Notes: generated by a model from the letters alone, not told the origin. A DNA stretch of 64,000 nt from Chloranthus sessilifolius (GCA_021018995.1 CM037587.1:87851251-87915250); one strand, 5' to 3'; shown: positions 1 through 12,140, counted from the stretch's first letter. A program made the numbers and translations.

Positions 1-1482
1 ACTTGCGTGGTTCAATGTAGATATTATAAACATATTGTTCTTGAAACAAGTGGGTGAGGTCTCTCCATGTTTTTATCATGGATGGTTCAATAGAAGTGAA
101 CCAACTTAGTGCTTCGTTGATAAGACTTCAGAAATACCTTGATGAGGAGGCGCTCATCTCCGCCAAACTAGCACATATCCCCATTGTAGCACTTGAGGTG
201 GGCAATAAGGTTACCAGTGCCATTGTATTTATCAAATGAAGACACTTTAAATTTATGGGGCAAAGGTTCCTTAGCAAACAAACAAAGATCTGAGAAATAT
301 GTAGCGTGGATTTCGACTTCTCCCATATTCATCAGCTGCTTCTGTATTTTATCCATCTGTTCTCCCAACAACTCGGACTCCCTAAATGATAGTGTTGGGG
401 CTGTTCCCCCAATAGGTTGCCCCTAATCATTCACGGCTGCCTGTTGGTTGGTGAAGGTGGGATGTGGGGGTTGAAACTGGCAAATTCCCTCATGTAGGCC
501 TCACTATTTCGGGCCCTGTCCTCCTCATATTGATGTCCCGCATCAACAAATGGTGGAGGAGGAATGAGATTATCGGGCGAGTTGTGAATGGGTTGAGTGG
601 GTGCCAGGTGAGGTCACTGTGATTGGTGAGGGTTTTGGGGATTGGTGAGAGGATGGGTGAATGGTGAATTTTAGAAGGGTTGAGTAGGTTCTTGGTGGGG
701 CCATTGGGGTTGGTAGAAATTTTGTTGAATTAGTTAGGGGGTGAAAAGGTGTGTAAATTGAAGGTGGTTGAAAGGTTGCAATGGGTTCCCCTGCTGGGTT
801 TGATGTGATGGGTGTGGATGAATAGGATTCAGGTTGGATGGGTGGATTGGTTGAAATGGGTTTGCTATTTGAGGGGGAATGGGGTGTCCTTGTTGGGTGT
901 GGTTGTAGGTGGGAAATTGGGAGAATGATGGATGGTTTGAATGACCCTTGGATTTGGACCTGAGTGGGTTTGAGATTGGACATAGGGCCTTTGAGGCCCA
1001 CTCAAATGGTGTCATGGATGATGATGGGATCCTTCGGTGGTGTAGACTATGGGTGGTTGATTAGGGTTGGTGTTTTGGGTAAATGAGGTGTGAAGTTTTT
1101 GGAGGGTTTGTTATGGATTCCATGACACTTGGGGTGGCTTTCGGAAGCCTTCCATGCCATGAATGTGCTCATCATCTCTTCCATGATGGCCATAGGATCG
1201 GTCACGAGGGTGGATGGGGGTGGCCCACTTGATGGGGGAGATGTATGGGTTGGTGGCAATACTTGGTTTGATGTAGGGGGAAATTGGGGATGCTTTGGGT
1301 TGATGTATGTTGGGTTGATACGGGGGGAAATTGGGTGTATTTTGGGTTGAGGTGGAGGGAATGTAGGGTTCACCGAATGGTCCGGTGATGGGGAATGGGA
1401 CGGAGATAGGAATCTCCTCTGTGTAGGGGTGCGGCGGAGATGAATCAGGGTCAATGGTGGCAGGATCAACCAGCCAAGACAT
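1..1482 (-). pseudogene. Gag of element A, partial and decayed
   Basis: Would encode the capsid protein that packages the element RNA. A plausible start is the ATG at 1482 (MSWLVDPATIDPDS). The N-terminal 350 or so residues are Pro/Ser-rich and low in complexity, with the reading frame split between two minus frames around 1047-1482 and again at 570-1015, so at least one frameshift is present. Conserved gag sequence appears at 168-371 (LPHKFKVSSFDKYNGTGN) and continues at 1-130 with ALSWF...IKTWRDL...QYVYN, the typical retrotransposon-gag pattern (W-F, then I-x-T-W-x-D-L, then Q-Y-x-Y-N). A stop interrupts it near position 130. The C-terminus and pol are beyond the left edge. Confidence 0.8.
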
Positions 1483-3012
1483 TCTTTATAATCTAGTGAG
1501 GTATTGATTTCTCGAGTAAGGACCGAAGGTTTTCCTTCTCCTTCCTCTTCCCCTATGAGATGATACCAAGTTCGGCGATGCTGAGTTTATGGCACCGCTT
1601 ACTTTCTTTTTGGTTTTTGTCTTCTGATGATTTTTTTTTTAATTTTTGGATGATAAATATTATTTTTTTTAAAAAATATTTTTTAAAGGAATTTTTTGAA
1701 TTTCTTTCTCATTTTTTCCCCTTGATTCTTTCTTCCTTCCCTAGTGATGCTTTTTGAGGCCTTGGAACTCCCTTCTCGAATGGTGTTAACACCTCCGATA
1801 TTTCCTACGGCAGGATTTGGGTGCCCTCTTAGGAGTCAAAGAGAAATCTCTTGATCTTTAAGGGCACAGAATTTCCCGTGACACCACGATCTCTCGAAAG
1901 AGTCAATAAGAGGGTGAACTCTCTCGACCGGCGAGAGCATTTGGTGTTTTAAAATGCAGGAAGTATCGGGAGTCTCGAAACTGAAGTACAGGGGGTTCGG
2001 GGAACTGTGAAAAAGGCCCCAAATTTGAACACACAGCAAATAAGCTATGCATGCATACTATGCACGCATGTACAAAAATTGAGATTTTTAAGCTATGTGT
2101 GCATACTGTGCACGCATGGATTCTGAACTCATTTTTTTGCTATGTGTTCATACTATGCATGCATGGCCTGTGTAGTTCTCCTCTGCCAAGCTGCTGTTTA
2201 AGAATTGGTCTTTGACTTGGGGTTTTGAGGCACTGCCTCCTGGGACTTTTTCTTAGCTTTATCGGTTTCCTCCTTATCGTGCCTAGGGATACACAGCCGA
2301 TTCGATTCTACTAACGCTCTCTCCAAGGTTCTAGGCTTCGTAACTAGTCTAGTAACCCACTCTGGCGAAAGAACCTTCTCAGATACTAGATGGGGTGGTT
2401 CTTTTCAAGATCATCACCCTAAGGGCTGCCGCTCTACATGGGACCGGGTTGGGTGTATAGTTGCCTAATTTTCCCTCCCTTTGAACAAAAGCTACCTGCG
2501 ATAAAATTTAGTTATTATGTCCCTTTTTTAGCTCATTTTTGAATTCACTTAAGGGAAGTTATGATTAAGTCTAAAATGGGGCTTTGCCACCGTCCACAAA
2601 ATCAGGCTAAGAGAGTCCCATGCCGCCACCACGGGCCGGTGTCCAATGGTTAAATATGATCACAAGTAGAAATAAAAAAGGATAATGCCAGTCAAGTCAC
2701 TAGGCTGAAATATAAAGTGCTGAATCATAGGGGTGAGTAAAAGCAAAGGTGTCAGTCAAGCGATTAGGCAAAAATGCAGAAATATAAATAGTGAGAATTA
2801 AAATCTAATTATCAAATAGGCCCGCCAAACGGCTTAGGCGGATAAAAACATGGCCAGTCAAACGACTAGGTAAAAAGATGCAGAATTGTAGGGTTAAGAA
2901 GCATGAAAACAAATATAGTGTCAGTCAACTAACTAGGCCAAAAATGACAAGATAACAAGGAAAATGACAAACATGCAATGGGGCCAAAACTTAAAGTAGA
3001 AGTTCTAAAAAC
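1483..3012 (-). other. 5' leader of element A (between PBS and gag)
   Basis: No convincing ORF. It holds T-rich runs (1629-1690), a short motif array (2042-2170) that also occurs in the LTR, and several degenerate copies of a motif around GTCAGTCAAACGACTAGGC (2690-2950). The same leader, in the same order, occurs in element X at 51558-52646, which confirms that it belongs to the element. Confidence 0.7.
2042..2170. repeat. Leader copy of the TATGCACGCATA palindrome array
   Basis: Three units of the type GCTATGTGTGCATACTGTGC followed by ACGCATG, each close to an inverted repeat. The same units occur in the LTR of this element at 4049-4235. The corresponding array in X lies at 51650-51780. Confidence 0.75.
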
Positions 3013-3032
3013 CATCCCCAGTGGAGTCACCA
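3013..3032 (-). other. Primer binding site of element A
   Basis: On the minus strand the sequence TGGTGACTCCACTGGGGA starts two bases after the LTR end. TGG pairs with the CCA end of a tRNA. The same site is found after the 5' LTR of X (52625-52644). I do not assign the tRNA with confidence. Confidence 0.75.
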
Positions 3033-3767
3033 TCTATGCAACTATGGATCTCATGGATCCGTCATGACGATACGCTAGAAATATGGAGTTACCACACTGA
3101 GCTTTTGGTGTGCCGGGATATCCTCAAATACATATCATATGCATTGAAGTGCTAGACTTGACTCCGGATTGCCGGTCTATGCTAAAGCCTCTAGGTAGGG
3201 ACTTCGATTACTAATTGGGGATGTGTTAGACACCCGATTAGCCCGATCATAAGTGGTCTCTACTATGGCCAAGTACTTAAAATAAAGAGAAAAATGAGCG
3301 ATACTTCCCTTTGCCCAAAGGCTCTTAGATCCTATTGAGCTCTCCTCAATCACCGAAATTTTGGTAGTATAACAGCTCAAATCCTAAGATAAGGGAAAAG
3401 CAAAAAGAGAAGGTAGAGAAAAAGAAGGGAGAATCGGAGCTCTCGGGCCCTTGTAGCGCCGCCGCCGAAACTTCACGTGGATGCTAACTCCGATGGCTTC
3501 CGAAAGCAAATGGGTTAGAGAGAGGATCCTAACTTTGCTAAAGGTTTGGAGGTAGAGGGTTGGAAATAAGGGTATGAGAGAGAGCTTGGCCATAGTCTCA
3601 AGGTTTAGGGATGATGGAGTTGGGAGATGTAAGAGTATGAGATGGATGGGAGCTAAGGGTTTGAGGCTTAAGCAAAGAGGAATGCTTAAAGGTGGAGGGC
3701 TATTTTTCTAGAGTTTCCTCTCTTAGAACATTTTCAAGGCCCTAAACAAGAGGGGGGGGGGGGTCTC

Positions 3768-3775
3768 TATTTATA
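3768..3775 (-). promoter_or_regulatory. TATA box in LTR A
   Basis: Minus strand CTCTATAAATAGAG, about 780 bases from the LTR start. The X 5' LTR has CTATAAAAAG in the equivalent place (53349-53357). The palindrome array lies about 280 bases upstream in both. Confidence 0.65.
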
Positions 3776-4048
3776 GAGTGGGAGATGGTTGGTGAGCCAT
3801 TAACTCACTAATGGGTTTAGCAATTAGGTAATGTAGGATCTAAGGTTTTTGAGGATTTTTAGAGCTTGGAGAAGAGGGAATTGGGTTTTAATGGTGGATG
3901 ATGGCTTAACTACTTGAATGGCATAAGTTTGTTTTCTAAGGGTTAGAGGGCCATAAGGGTCCTAAAGAAATACACCCTAAAGTTTGGGAAGGTCCACAAG
4001 TCAAACCCAAAAAGTCAAATATGCTATTTTTTTTAGAAAAGTAGGTTT

Positions 4049-4235
4049 TTAAGGCATGCGTGCATAGTACACATGCATGCTTTAAATCTCTCTCCAGAAC
4101 AGAGAAGTTTAGGCCCCGTGTTGGGGCCTACTTCTGAAGAAGAGCAAATTGGCTATGTGTGCATACTATGCACGCATAGCTAATTTTTGTCAAAAAATCC
4201 TCTATGAGTGCATAGTATGCACGCATAGGTTATTT
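4049..4235. repeat. LTR copy of the TATGCACGCATA palindrome array
   Basis: Three units. One reads CTATGTGTGCATA next to CTATGCACGCATAG, an inverted repeat with about one mismatch. It sits upstream of the LTR TATA box. Confidence 0.75.
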
Positions 4236-4559
4236 CTGACAGCAGATTGGAATGGTGACTTGTGAGCCTGGGCTGGGTCCATTATGGGTCCACTGGGTTT
4301 AGTTATGGTTATGGGTCTGGGATGGGTTTTATGGGTCCGGTAAAGGTTCTATGGGTCTGGTAAAGGTTCTAAGGGTCCAGGAAGGTTCTATGGGTCTAGT
4401 AAAGGTTCTAAGGGTTTAGGAAGGTTTTATGGGTCTGGTAAATGTTCTATGGGTCCAGTAAAGGTTTTAAGGGTCCAGGAAGTGCTTTCGGAAGCTCGGA
4501 GGTATGCCTTTCTCAAAGTGTGGGTTGATTGTGCCTTGAGCCAAATTTGGGTGTCTATA

Positions 4560-5151
4560 CCACCAAAACTTGAAAGTATTGTAAAAGTTAGTTCCACCTC
4601 TCTAATTTACAAGAAAGTTTCTTGTCATATATATAAAAACTTTCCATCTACATTGTTTGACTTGAAAGTGGAAATATTACTTACAGCAGCGATTTGCCGA
4701 AATGCATGTGCACTTGCGTGTGTGCGATGTGCGAATAGCGTAATTAACACTTTTAAGGCGCACTTTGCACTTCGCACACGTGCATCATCGATCTTTAAAA
4801 TAATCGATCAGATCAATCAGGGCCCTCGATTCCAAGGAACCAAAAGACACAACCGCCCCTAAAAAGGTGCATCAAACAATATAAATAGAGGCCAGAGGTG
4901 GGGTTTGATTCACTTGAAATTTGAGTGCCTACTAGAGCAATTCTATGTGCTTGTTTCATTGGGTCACACTATAATGCAACATAGTGTGTGACAGATCGGT
5001 GCATCACCAAGGCTTCATTATATTCTGGAGGTAAATTTGTCATTATCCCGTTGCATAGAGGGGGCAAATATTGTCTTAAAGACAACAATCTAATTGTGCC
5101 TTGAAGCCTTTTCTAGTCTATTTCTATCATTTATTGTGTAACTCACTAACA
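4560..5151 (+). repeat. Left LTR of the copia element, 5'-truncated by A
   Basis: Aligns by eye to 9399-10133 of the right LTR, with shared blocks such as AATTTACAAGAAAGTTTCTTG, the TATAAATAGAGGC promoter box near 4880, and GTGTGACAGATCGGTGCATC. It has an internal deletion of about 90 bases relative to the right LTR. Ends in AACA at 5151. Confidence 0.85.
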
Positions 5152-5185
5152 ATTTTAAGATAATATTTCTATGACACAAAAAGTG

Positions 5186-6420
5186 ATGGATATCTCCAAC
5201 ATGAAGATAACTAAACTCAAATACTTTAATGACACAAATTTCAAATGATGACAATCAAAAGTATACTTCCTACTCACAAACTTAAGTCGCATACGTTCTC
5301 ACTATGGACTTACCACTATCGGAGCATGAAGATAAAACACTTGAGGAAGGTAGAATCCATATAAAATGGGAAAGCGACAATTACACATGCAAAGGCTATA
5401 CTGTCAACTCTCTTGCCGATTCTCTCTTTGATGTTTATCAATTTTACAAGACTGCAAAGGATATATGAGAGGCTTTTGAATGGAAATACAAAGTAGAGGA
5501 AGCTAGCGCGCACACATGTTTAGTGAGTTATTTAATTTTAAGATGTTTAATTCTAAATCTATTTTCACTACAAAAATAAGACTATTAACGGTAGCCAAAA
5601 CTGCCTCTATTAACAAAAAGCCTTCTTATTTCAGTAGCGATAGGACTAGTAGCAGCATTTTTTTTGTTAATAGCGACAATTTTAGCTCCGATAAAACACC
5701 TTATTTTTGTAGTGTTTAGTGCAAGTGCACCTGATGCAGATTATCTTCAACAATCTTATGGCGGAATGAAGCACAATAGTCGAAGGTTTTCATGTCTCTA
5801 CAATTATTGTAAAATTATCATTGGGATGAAAAGATTACCATCCGTAAGAGTTTGAAACATACTAAAGAAGATAGAACTATGGAAGAACTCTTAACTCATC
5901 TTCACATAGAAGAAGAGGCTCGTCTACATGACAATGAGGAAGAGAAATCTGAACTCGTCCCCAAGGCTCACATTGTTGAAGATGCATCCACATCGAAAAA
6001 GAAAAACAAAGGGAAGAACTTCAAACTAGAGCTTAATATGAAAGATTTTAAGAGAGAAAAGGGCAAAAAAGGGTACTTATTTTTAATGCAAGAAACCTGA
6101 CCACTTCAAACGCTATTGCCTAGAATTCTTGAAGAATAAAAATCAGGCAAACGTTGTGAGAGAAGAAGATCTCGTTGTAGTGATCTCTAAGGTCAACATG
6201 GTAGATGGTGAAAATGAATGGTGGCTCGATTATGAGGCTACTAGGCATGTGACCTATGATAAAAATAATTTTGTATCCTATGAGAAGGCACAAGTTGGAT
6301 ATGAATTGTTCATGAGAAATTTCACTACTGGCAAAGATGTAACACAAGGAAAGGTTGTTCTAAACTTTACTTCTGAAAAATTTGTCACCCTGAATGATGT
6401 ACTCCATATCCCTGAAATCT
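5186..6420 (+). pseudogene. copia gag and protease, broken
   Basis: Gag starts around ATGGATATCTCC (5186); FNDTNFK and the following gag residues are readable but interrupted by many stops and by a MITE at 5566-5714. The gag zinc knuckle survives in part near 6087-6120 (C-K-K-P-D-H-F-K-R-Y-C) with its first Cys lost by a frameshift. Protease follows at 6129-6420: WWLDYEATRHVTYDK replaces the usual WxLDSGA(T/S)xH, so the catalytic D-S-G motif is changed to D-Y-E. Not functional. Confidence 0.85.
5566..5714. mobile_element. CACTA-type MITE inserted in copia gag
   Basis: 149 bp with perfect 15-bp terminal inverted repeats CACTACAAAAATAAG and CTTATTTTTGTAGTG. It is flanked by TTT on both sides (5563-5565 and 5715-5717), the 3-bp target duplication size of CACTA (CMC) elements. 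The interior has no ORF of its own. Gag sequence resumes after it. Confidence 0.85.
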
Positions 6421-7143
6421 GAAAAAATCTTGTATTAGCTTGTATTCTTAACAAATATGGATTCAAGATCGTGATCAAATCCAATTCTATTGTACTTTCT
6501 AAGGAAGGGATGTTTGTAGGCAAGGGATATGCCTTTTACGAAATGTTTAAGTTCAACATCAATAAAAAATTTACTTCTTCGATTTATATATGTGACTCAA
6601 TATATTTATGACATAATAGATTAGGGCATTTAAATTTACATTCTATGGAAAGTATGATTAAATTAGAAATTATTCCTAAAATACATATAGATTATGGTAA
6701 AGATAGATATAGCATTTGTGTACAATCTAAAATGACAAAGAAGCTATTTAAGAGTGTTGAAAGACAATCTAAATTATTAGATTTAATTTATATGGATTTC
6801 TGTAGTTTGAATAACATTACTACTAGAGGCGGAAAAAGATATTTCATAACTTTCATTGATGAATGTTCTAAATTTACTTATATTTACCTACTTATATTGA
6901 AGGAGGAAGCATTTAGTAAATTTATCTCTTATAAGACCTTAGTAGAAAATCAATTAGATTTTAGAATTAAGGCATTGATATCAGATAGGAGAGGTGCATA
7001 CATGTCACATGAAATTTTATATTTTTGTGACAAGTATGGAATTATTCATGAGGTCACGGCTCCATTTTCTCCTCAATTCATGAGGTCACGGCTCCATTTT
7101 CTCCTCAATTCATGAGGTCACGGCTCCATTTTCTCCTCAATTC
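6421..7143 (+). pseudogene. copia integrase, 3'-deleted
   Basis: The GAG-pre-integrase motif HNRLGHLNLHSM is at about 6615-6645. The core follows in the long frame 6645-7115: MDFCSLN (first catalytic Asp), RYFITFIDECSKFTYIY, and LISDRRGAYMS (second Asp). The third catalytic residue (Glu) is absent, because the coding sequence runs into a 32-bp repeat and then joins RT. The rest of the integrase C-terminus is deleted. Confidence 0.85.
7044..7143 (+). repeat. 32-bp tandem triplication at the integrase/RT deletion junction
   Basis: The unit ATTCATGAGGTCACGGCTCC... (32 bp) occurs three times in identical form, starting at 7044, 7076 and 7108, then stops at the point where RT sequence begins. The copies are identical although the rest of the element is heavily decayed, so the duplication is recent relative to the element. 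Confidence 0.9.
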
Positions 7144-7145
7144 AA

Positions 7146-8480
7146 AAAGAAGCTATAAATGATGAAATGGATTCTATCATGTCTAATAATAAATGGGAAT
7201 TAATAGACTTACCACAAGGATCTAAACCTATAGGTTGTAAATGGATATTCAAAAGAAAACTTAATCCTAATGGCACTATAAATAAGTTTAAACAAAAGCA
7301 TAATATTGATTATTTTGATACCAATGTTTCAGTGGCTAGAATTTCTTAAATCAGGATATTATTTATAATTGCTTCCATATATAATCTCAAGGTTTATCAA
7401 ATGGATGTTAAGACAATCTCTTTAAATGATGAACTTGAAGAGGATGTATATATGGAACAACCATAAGACTTTATAATGTAGGGACATGAAAATAAAGTTC
7501 GTAAACTCATTAGATCCCTATATGATCTAAAATAGGCTCCCAAATAGTGGCATGATAATTTTGATAATATTATTTTATCATATGGATTTAAGATTAATGA
7601 ATCAGATAAATGTATTTATAGAAAGATATTAAACGGTATGGGTGTGATAGTTTGCCTCTATGTGGATGACCTCTTAACTTTTGGTACTGATTTAGAAAGT
7701 ATTGAAAATGCAAAAAGATTTTTGACTTCAAATTTAGAAAGTATTGATATGAAAGATATTGGTGAAGCCGATGCAATTCTTGGAATAAAATTATTTAAAC
7801 CAAATAATAATATTATTTTATCTCATTCACACTATATAAAAAAAGTATTAAAGAAATTTAAACACAATGGCAAATTAGCACCAATACTTTTTTATTCAAG
7901 TGAAAAATTAAAATTCAACGGTACTTGAAGTGTATCTCAATTAGAATATTCTAAAGTAATTGATAGTTTGATGTATGCTACTCATTGCACTAGTCCCGAT
8001 ATTGTTTATGCAGTAGGAAAATTAAGTAAATATACTAGTAATCCTAGTCATGAATATTAAAAAGTAATTGCTTAAAAAATAAGTTATCTTAATAAAACTA
8101 AGGATTATACTTTACATTATATTGGTTATCCTATATTACTTTAAGGATACATAGACGCTAGTTGGAACAATGATTCAAATGAATCTAGGTCTACAAGTGG
8201 ATGGGTATTTACTCTTGGAGGTGCTGCAGTTCCTTGGGGATCAAAGAAACAAACATGCATTACACATGCAACTATAGAATCAGAATTTATTGCTCTTTCA
8301 GCAGAAAGCGAGGAAGCAAAGTGGTTAAGGAATTTATTATTATAAATTTCTATTTGGCCTAAGCCTCTGCCACCGATATCTTTATTCTGTTATAGTGAAG
8401 TTGCATATCTAAATCTTATAACAAAATTTATATTAGAAATTCTAGACATATAAGTCTAAGACACAATTATGTTAGTCAAT
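7146..8480 (+). pseudogene. copia reverse transcriptase and RNase H, broken
   Basis: RT (RVT_2 type) begins EAINDEMDSI...NNKWELIDLP and GCKWIFKRK. The fingers end early at 7349; palm sequence continues with LYDLK-stop-APK-stop-W (normally KQAPKQW; both Gln codons are TAG). The catalytic YVDD is intact in VCLYVDDLL (7660-7680). After RT come GSLMYAT-like VIDSLMYATHCTSPDIVYAVG and RNase H: DASWNNDSNESRSTSGWVF, WGSKKQTCITHATIESEFIA and SEEAKWLRNLL. Multiple stops, several of them CAG-to-TAG, make it inactive. Confidence 0.88.
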
Positions 8481-9206
8481 TACTTCGTGATTAAGTAATT
8501 ACTATAAATTTAATAAGGATCTTTACAAATTTAGCGGATCCTTTTACAAAAGGTCTTATAAGAGATGTGGTAATTGAAACATCGGAAGGGATTTAAAGCC
8601 TAATAAATTACATTACCTATGATAGTAATCCGACCTATTTTCTGTAGTTCGGAAACTAAATGTTCAATAGGATAAATAAATCGTAAGAAGTGATTGCATA
8701 TTATTAAAAGTGTGAGTATATAACACAAACCATCTCAAGTAATAATATAGTACTTGTAACATAAAGAAGAGGTTGAGTTAATTCTCTTAATCAATCTATA
8801 ACATGTAATGTTGAAATGTTCAAGTTACAAGGGTATTTTTGATAGAACTGACTTATATGAGTTTAGAAGTGTGGCCGCTTTCAAGATAGATAAAGGCTAT
8901 TAATTCTTAAATAAAACTCATGAATAACAGGGTATAACCACAAGGCCATAAAATGTGTTAGTTGTAGGAATGAAATGAAACTTAGATTGCTTATGTGTGT
9001 GATATATCCAGTTGATTATACAAGAAAATTAGTTCAAGAAATTATATCACTAAAGTTTTTTATCAACTTTGATATATTATCACTAAGTGAAGGTTCAATT
9101 CCTTCGGACACCTTCATTTATACATACAATAGTTAAGAAGTGCTCAAGCAATATTTGGTACATATATATATATACTATCTTTATTTTATAAATAGGGGAG
9201 GAATAT
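8481..9206 (+). other. 3' untranslated part of the copia element with PPT
   Basis: No ORF of note. It ends with the purine-rich AAATAGGGGAGGAATA (about 9190-9205) directly before the LTR start TGAATATT; this is the probable polypurine tract. Confidence 0.65.
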
Positions 9207-10133
9207 TGAATATTTAATAAAATAAATATTTATTATTATTAAATTATTAATATTTATTTATTATACACTATAGTTAAAGTTTTTGTTAAACTTTAAATGG
9301 GTTCAATGTAGAAAAGATACTTTTGCCAATACTTTAACCGACAACCTTTAAGTCAAAAGTGATTTGAATTTTGAAAAATATTGGAGGGAAACTATTCCAT
9401 CCAAAACTTGGAAGAATTATAAAAGTTAGTTTGATCTCTCTAATTTACAAGAAAGTTTCTTGCCATATATATATATATGAAAACTTACCTTCTATATTAT
9501 TTGGCTTGAAAGTGAAAATATTGCTTATAACGGTGATTTGCTGCCGCGCACGTGCACGTTCGCTTGTGCGATATGTAAATGACGCAATTGACACTTTTAA
9601 GGTGCATTTTTCACTTTCACACATGTACGTTGCATGTGTGCATTAGGCAGTTTCCGACCGGTCATGAAAACTATTCGGAAAAAGCAGTTACAAACTATTG
9701 AACAACCAAAAGATGTAACCCTTAAGTGTGTACCGTTGGATCCCTGAAATTGTTGATCAGATCGATCAGGGCCCTGGATTTTAAGGAACCAACAGAAATA
9801 ATTTCCCTTAAAAAGGTGCATCGAACATTATAAATAGAGGCTAGAGGAGGGGTTTGATTCACTTGTAAATCTCGAATCCTACATCTGTGTCCTTCAAATT
9901 TGTGTGCCTACCAGAGCAATTTTGTGTGTTCGTTTCATTAGGTCACACACTACAGTGTAACGTAGTGTGTGACGGATCGGTGCATCACCGAGGCTTTGTT
10001 GTATCTTGGAGGCGAATTTGTCATTATCCTGTTACATAGAGGGGACAAATATTGTCTTAAAGATGCGATCTAATCGTGCTTTGAAGCCATTTCCGGTCTA
10101 TTTCTGTCGTTTATTGTATGTAACCCACCAACA
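9207..10133 (+). repeat. Right LTR of the copia element (927 bp)
   Basis: Starts TGAATATTTAATAAAATAA after the PPT and ends ACCCACCAACA. Contains a TATA box ATTATAAATAGAGGC near 9828. The target duplication on this side would be GTTAC (10134-10138); its partner is outside the window. Confidence 0.8.
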
Positions 10134-10484
10134 GTTACAAATTCTTCTATTGAATTTGATATGCATTCTGTAAGTTATAAATTCACCTATTTGAAAATCT
10201 TAAGGTGCAATGCATTGAATGTATTTGATTAGACTTGTTCTTAAGATCATATTGTTGTTTGTGGTTTTTGATAAAAATAACTGTAGCTCTTATAAATTAC
10301 AGGGATTTGAAAGGAACACAATTTTTAAGCAAGCTAGTATAGGAATTTAAAAACCTCATGAGTTTGTTTTAGGTTGAAGACATGTTATCGAAACCATGCC
10401 CTTTCATTGATTTTTTGGTTTAGCCTATTTTGGAGTTACATGAACTCACAGACGTATTTATAACATATTTGTGAGCTCTGAAAT
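10134..10484. other. Unassigned spacer
   Basis: AT-rich, no ORF above noise and no repeat that I can match within the window. Confidence 0.4.
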
Positions 10485-11897
10485 TGTAACATCCCAAAAA
10501 ATCTGAATCTGAACGCACCCGATTTCATGTACGTGTTCGGCAAGGCACACAATCTCACCTTGATTTTTTTAATAATTTATTTATAAGAGTGTATCTTGGT
10601 GTGAAAAGTAAACTTAGATCTAAATTTTGGCCTTTGATGAAGAGCCCGTGCACCGACTCGCGGTGTGCTTGCTCAACACCCAACTAATCCCCATGAGTAC
10701 AAAAGACTAAGAATAAAGGAAATGAAATATCATATTTCATTTGGGATTTGTTGGAAGAGAGGAAGAAGAAAGATCCGTGAGAGGAAGGGACCCCAAACCC
10801 TCTTCTCGTTTCCCCCTGTGGTGAAATCCGAACCATTGATCACCTCACAAATTCTTCCTGTCCACTTGGTAGATCTGTGATCCGCTTGGCATAGCAAGGA
10901 AACCTCCATCTCGGCATCATTGAGTTCGTGGAAAGGGAGAAGTCATACCATCAAAGGAAACGCGAAGCTTGGGCGTCGATCTTTCTCGGTGTCAGCCGTC
11001 ATCGACTCGCATGAGTGATATTGACCATCGTAAGCTTCGCATGCACGATCTACAAAGGTAGATACCTTAGATTGAATTGTAGGGTTCTTAATTTATGAAA
11101 CTAGGGATTTTATAAGGATTTTAATTTCTAAAATTAGGGATTTTGACTCTTAGATTGTGGATGAATGCCAAAGATAGAAGGTAGATCATATGAATTTAAT
11201 TTGGTTTAATTAGTGGATTATGTCTCTCAAAATTCGTGTGGAAAGTGTGGGAGAAAATGGTGAGAAGCCGCGAGAAAAAGGGGTTTCTAAAACTCAGAAA
11301 TTCGTAAGCAGCTTTCAAAAAGGATCTAGTGATCCTTGTGCACACGAGGAACAGAGGGAGAACAGGGACTCCACTGAGCCTTTGTGTCTTGCCCACGCGA
11401 ACTGGGTCTGTGCCATTGGACTCGTGCGCCTGACCCTGTTTCTCGCATGCGCGAGATTTAAAGTTTGGGCTATTTTGTTTATTTTCTCATGAACTCTTTA
11501 GAATTAACGACTATTGAGCTTCCTTAGACATTTCTAAAGGGTCTTTGGATGTTTTGAGATGTAGGTTAAGGTTGTGAATGTTTGCGTAGACTGTTTTGCG
11601 TGATCATGTGCGAATCGTGACTGAGGTAGGGGAAACACACTACCAATTACATTTTTTACTGTGATTCATAGATATCTTGATATGACCTATTTTTCTTTTC
11701 AATTCATAGGCTCTCGTGATATAATTTGAGTGTGTTAGATTTTGTGATTAATTTTAGAGCCTTGAGTTCTTTGAAGAGTGTTGAACATCTGAACTTGAAA
11801 TAGGGGCTTGAGATTTTAGTATGAATTGACACCTGCAATTTACATATTTGACTTGCATCATCATTTGGTATGGAATTCATAAATTTATGTCTTGAAT

Positions 11898-12140
11898 CTG
11901 ATTGGACCGGTACGGTGGGTTATCCGTACACACTATACACTACATGCATACTGGACCGGTACGACAAGATTTTTTCGTACATACTGCATACACTGATTGG
12001 ACCGGTACGGCGGGTTATCCGTACACACTATACACTGCATGCATACTGGACCGGTACGACAAGATTTTTTGTACATACTGCATAAACTGATTGGACATCG
12101 ACTGAATGACTGTACACTGACTGGACCGGTACGGCGGATT
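11898..12140 (+). repeat. 95-bp tandem repeat with GGACCGGTACG motif in LTR E
   Basis: About 2.5 copies with period near 95 bp, starting at 11898, 11993 and 12087. Each contains CTGATTGGACCGGTACGG and, half a unit later, CTGGACCGGTACGACAAG. It lies in the candidate second LTR intron. Related motifs recur in F at 16455-16600. Confidence 0.8.

Larger units (their letters stand above)
1..4559 (-). mobile_element. Element A: 5' part of a Tat/Ogre-like Ty3 LTR retrotransposon
   Basis: Read on the minus strand: LTR (4559 to 3035), PBS (about 3032), long leader, then gag running off the left edge. The LTR start resembles the TGTAGACACC start of element X, the PBS region matches that of X, and its gag has the retrotransposon-gag fold signature. 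Its LTR start abuts position 4560, where a copia LTR resumes partway through, so A inserted into that copia LTR. Pol, PPT and the 3' LTR lie outside the window. Same family as X (21700-54034), with an LTR clearly alignable by eye. Confidence 0.85.
3035..4559 (-). repeat. 5' LTR of element A (about 1.5 kb)
   Basis: Minus-strand start is TATAGACACCCAAATTTGG (ancestral TGTAGACACC, one change). The end is at ...GTTGCATA next to the PBS. The interior matches the two X LTRs: the GGTTTTAATGGTGGATGATGG block, the TATA region, and the block ending in the inverted-repeat-like CACCAAAAGCTCAG. Contains a 12-base G run at 3752-3763. Confidence 0.85.
4560..10133 (+). mobile_element. Ty1/copia LTR retrotransposon, inactive
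   Basis: Order on the plus strand: truncated left LTR, gag, protease, integrase, RT, RNase H, PPT, right LTR. This is the copia order (integrase before RT). The left LTR lacks about its first 190 bases because element A is inserted there; the missing part should lie beyond the left window edge. All genes carry stops and frameshifts, and a deletion joins integrase directly to RT. Confidence 0.9.

Noticed and set aside
570..1015. Pro/Ser/Thr-rich minus-strand ORFs as a possible separate secreted protein
   Set aside because: They line up with the low-complexity N-terminal half of gag in element A, between its start and the conserved gag core.
3752..3763. G-quadruplex
   Set aside because: A single G run without the four-tract pattern; also length-prone to sequencing error.
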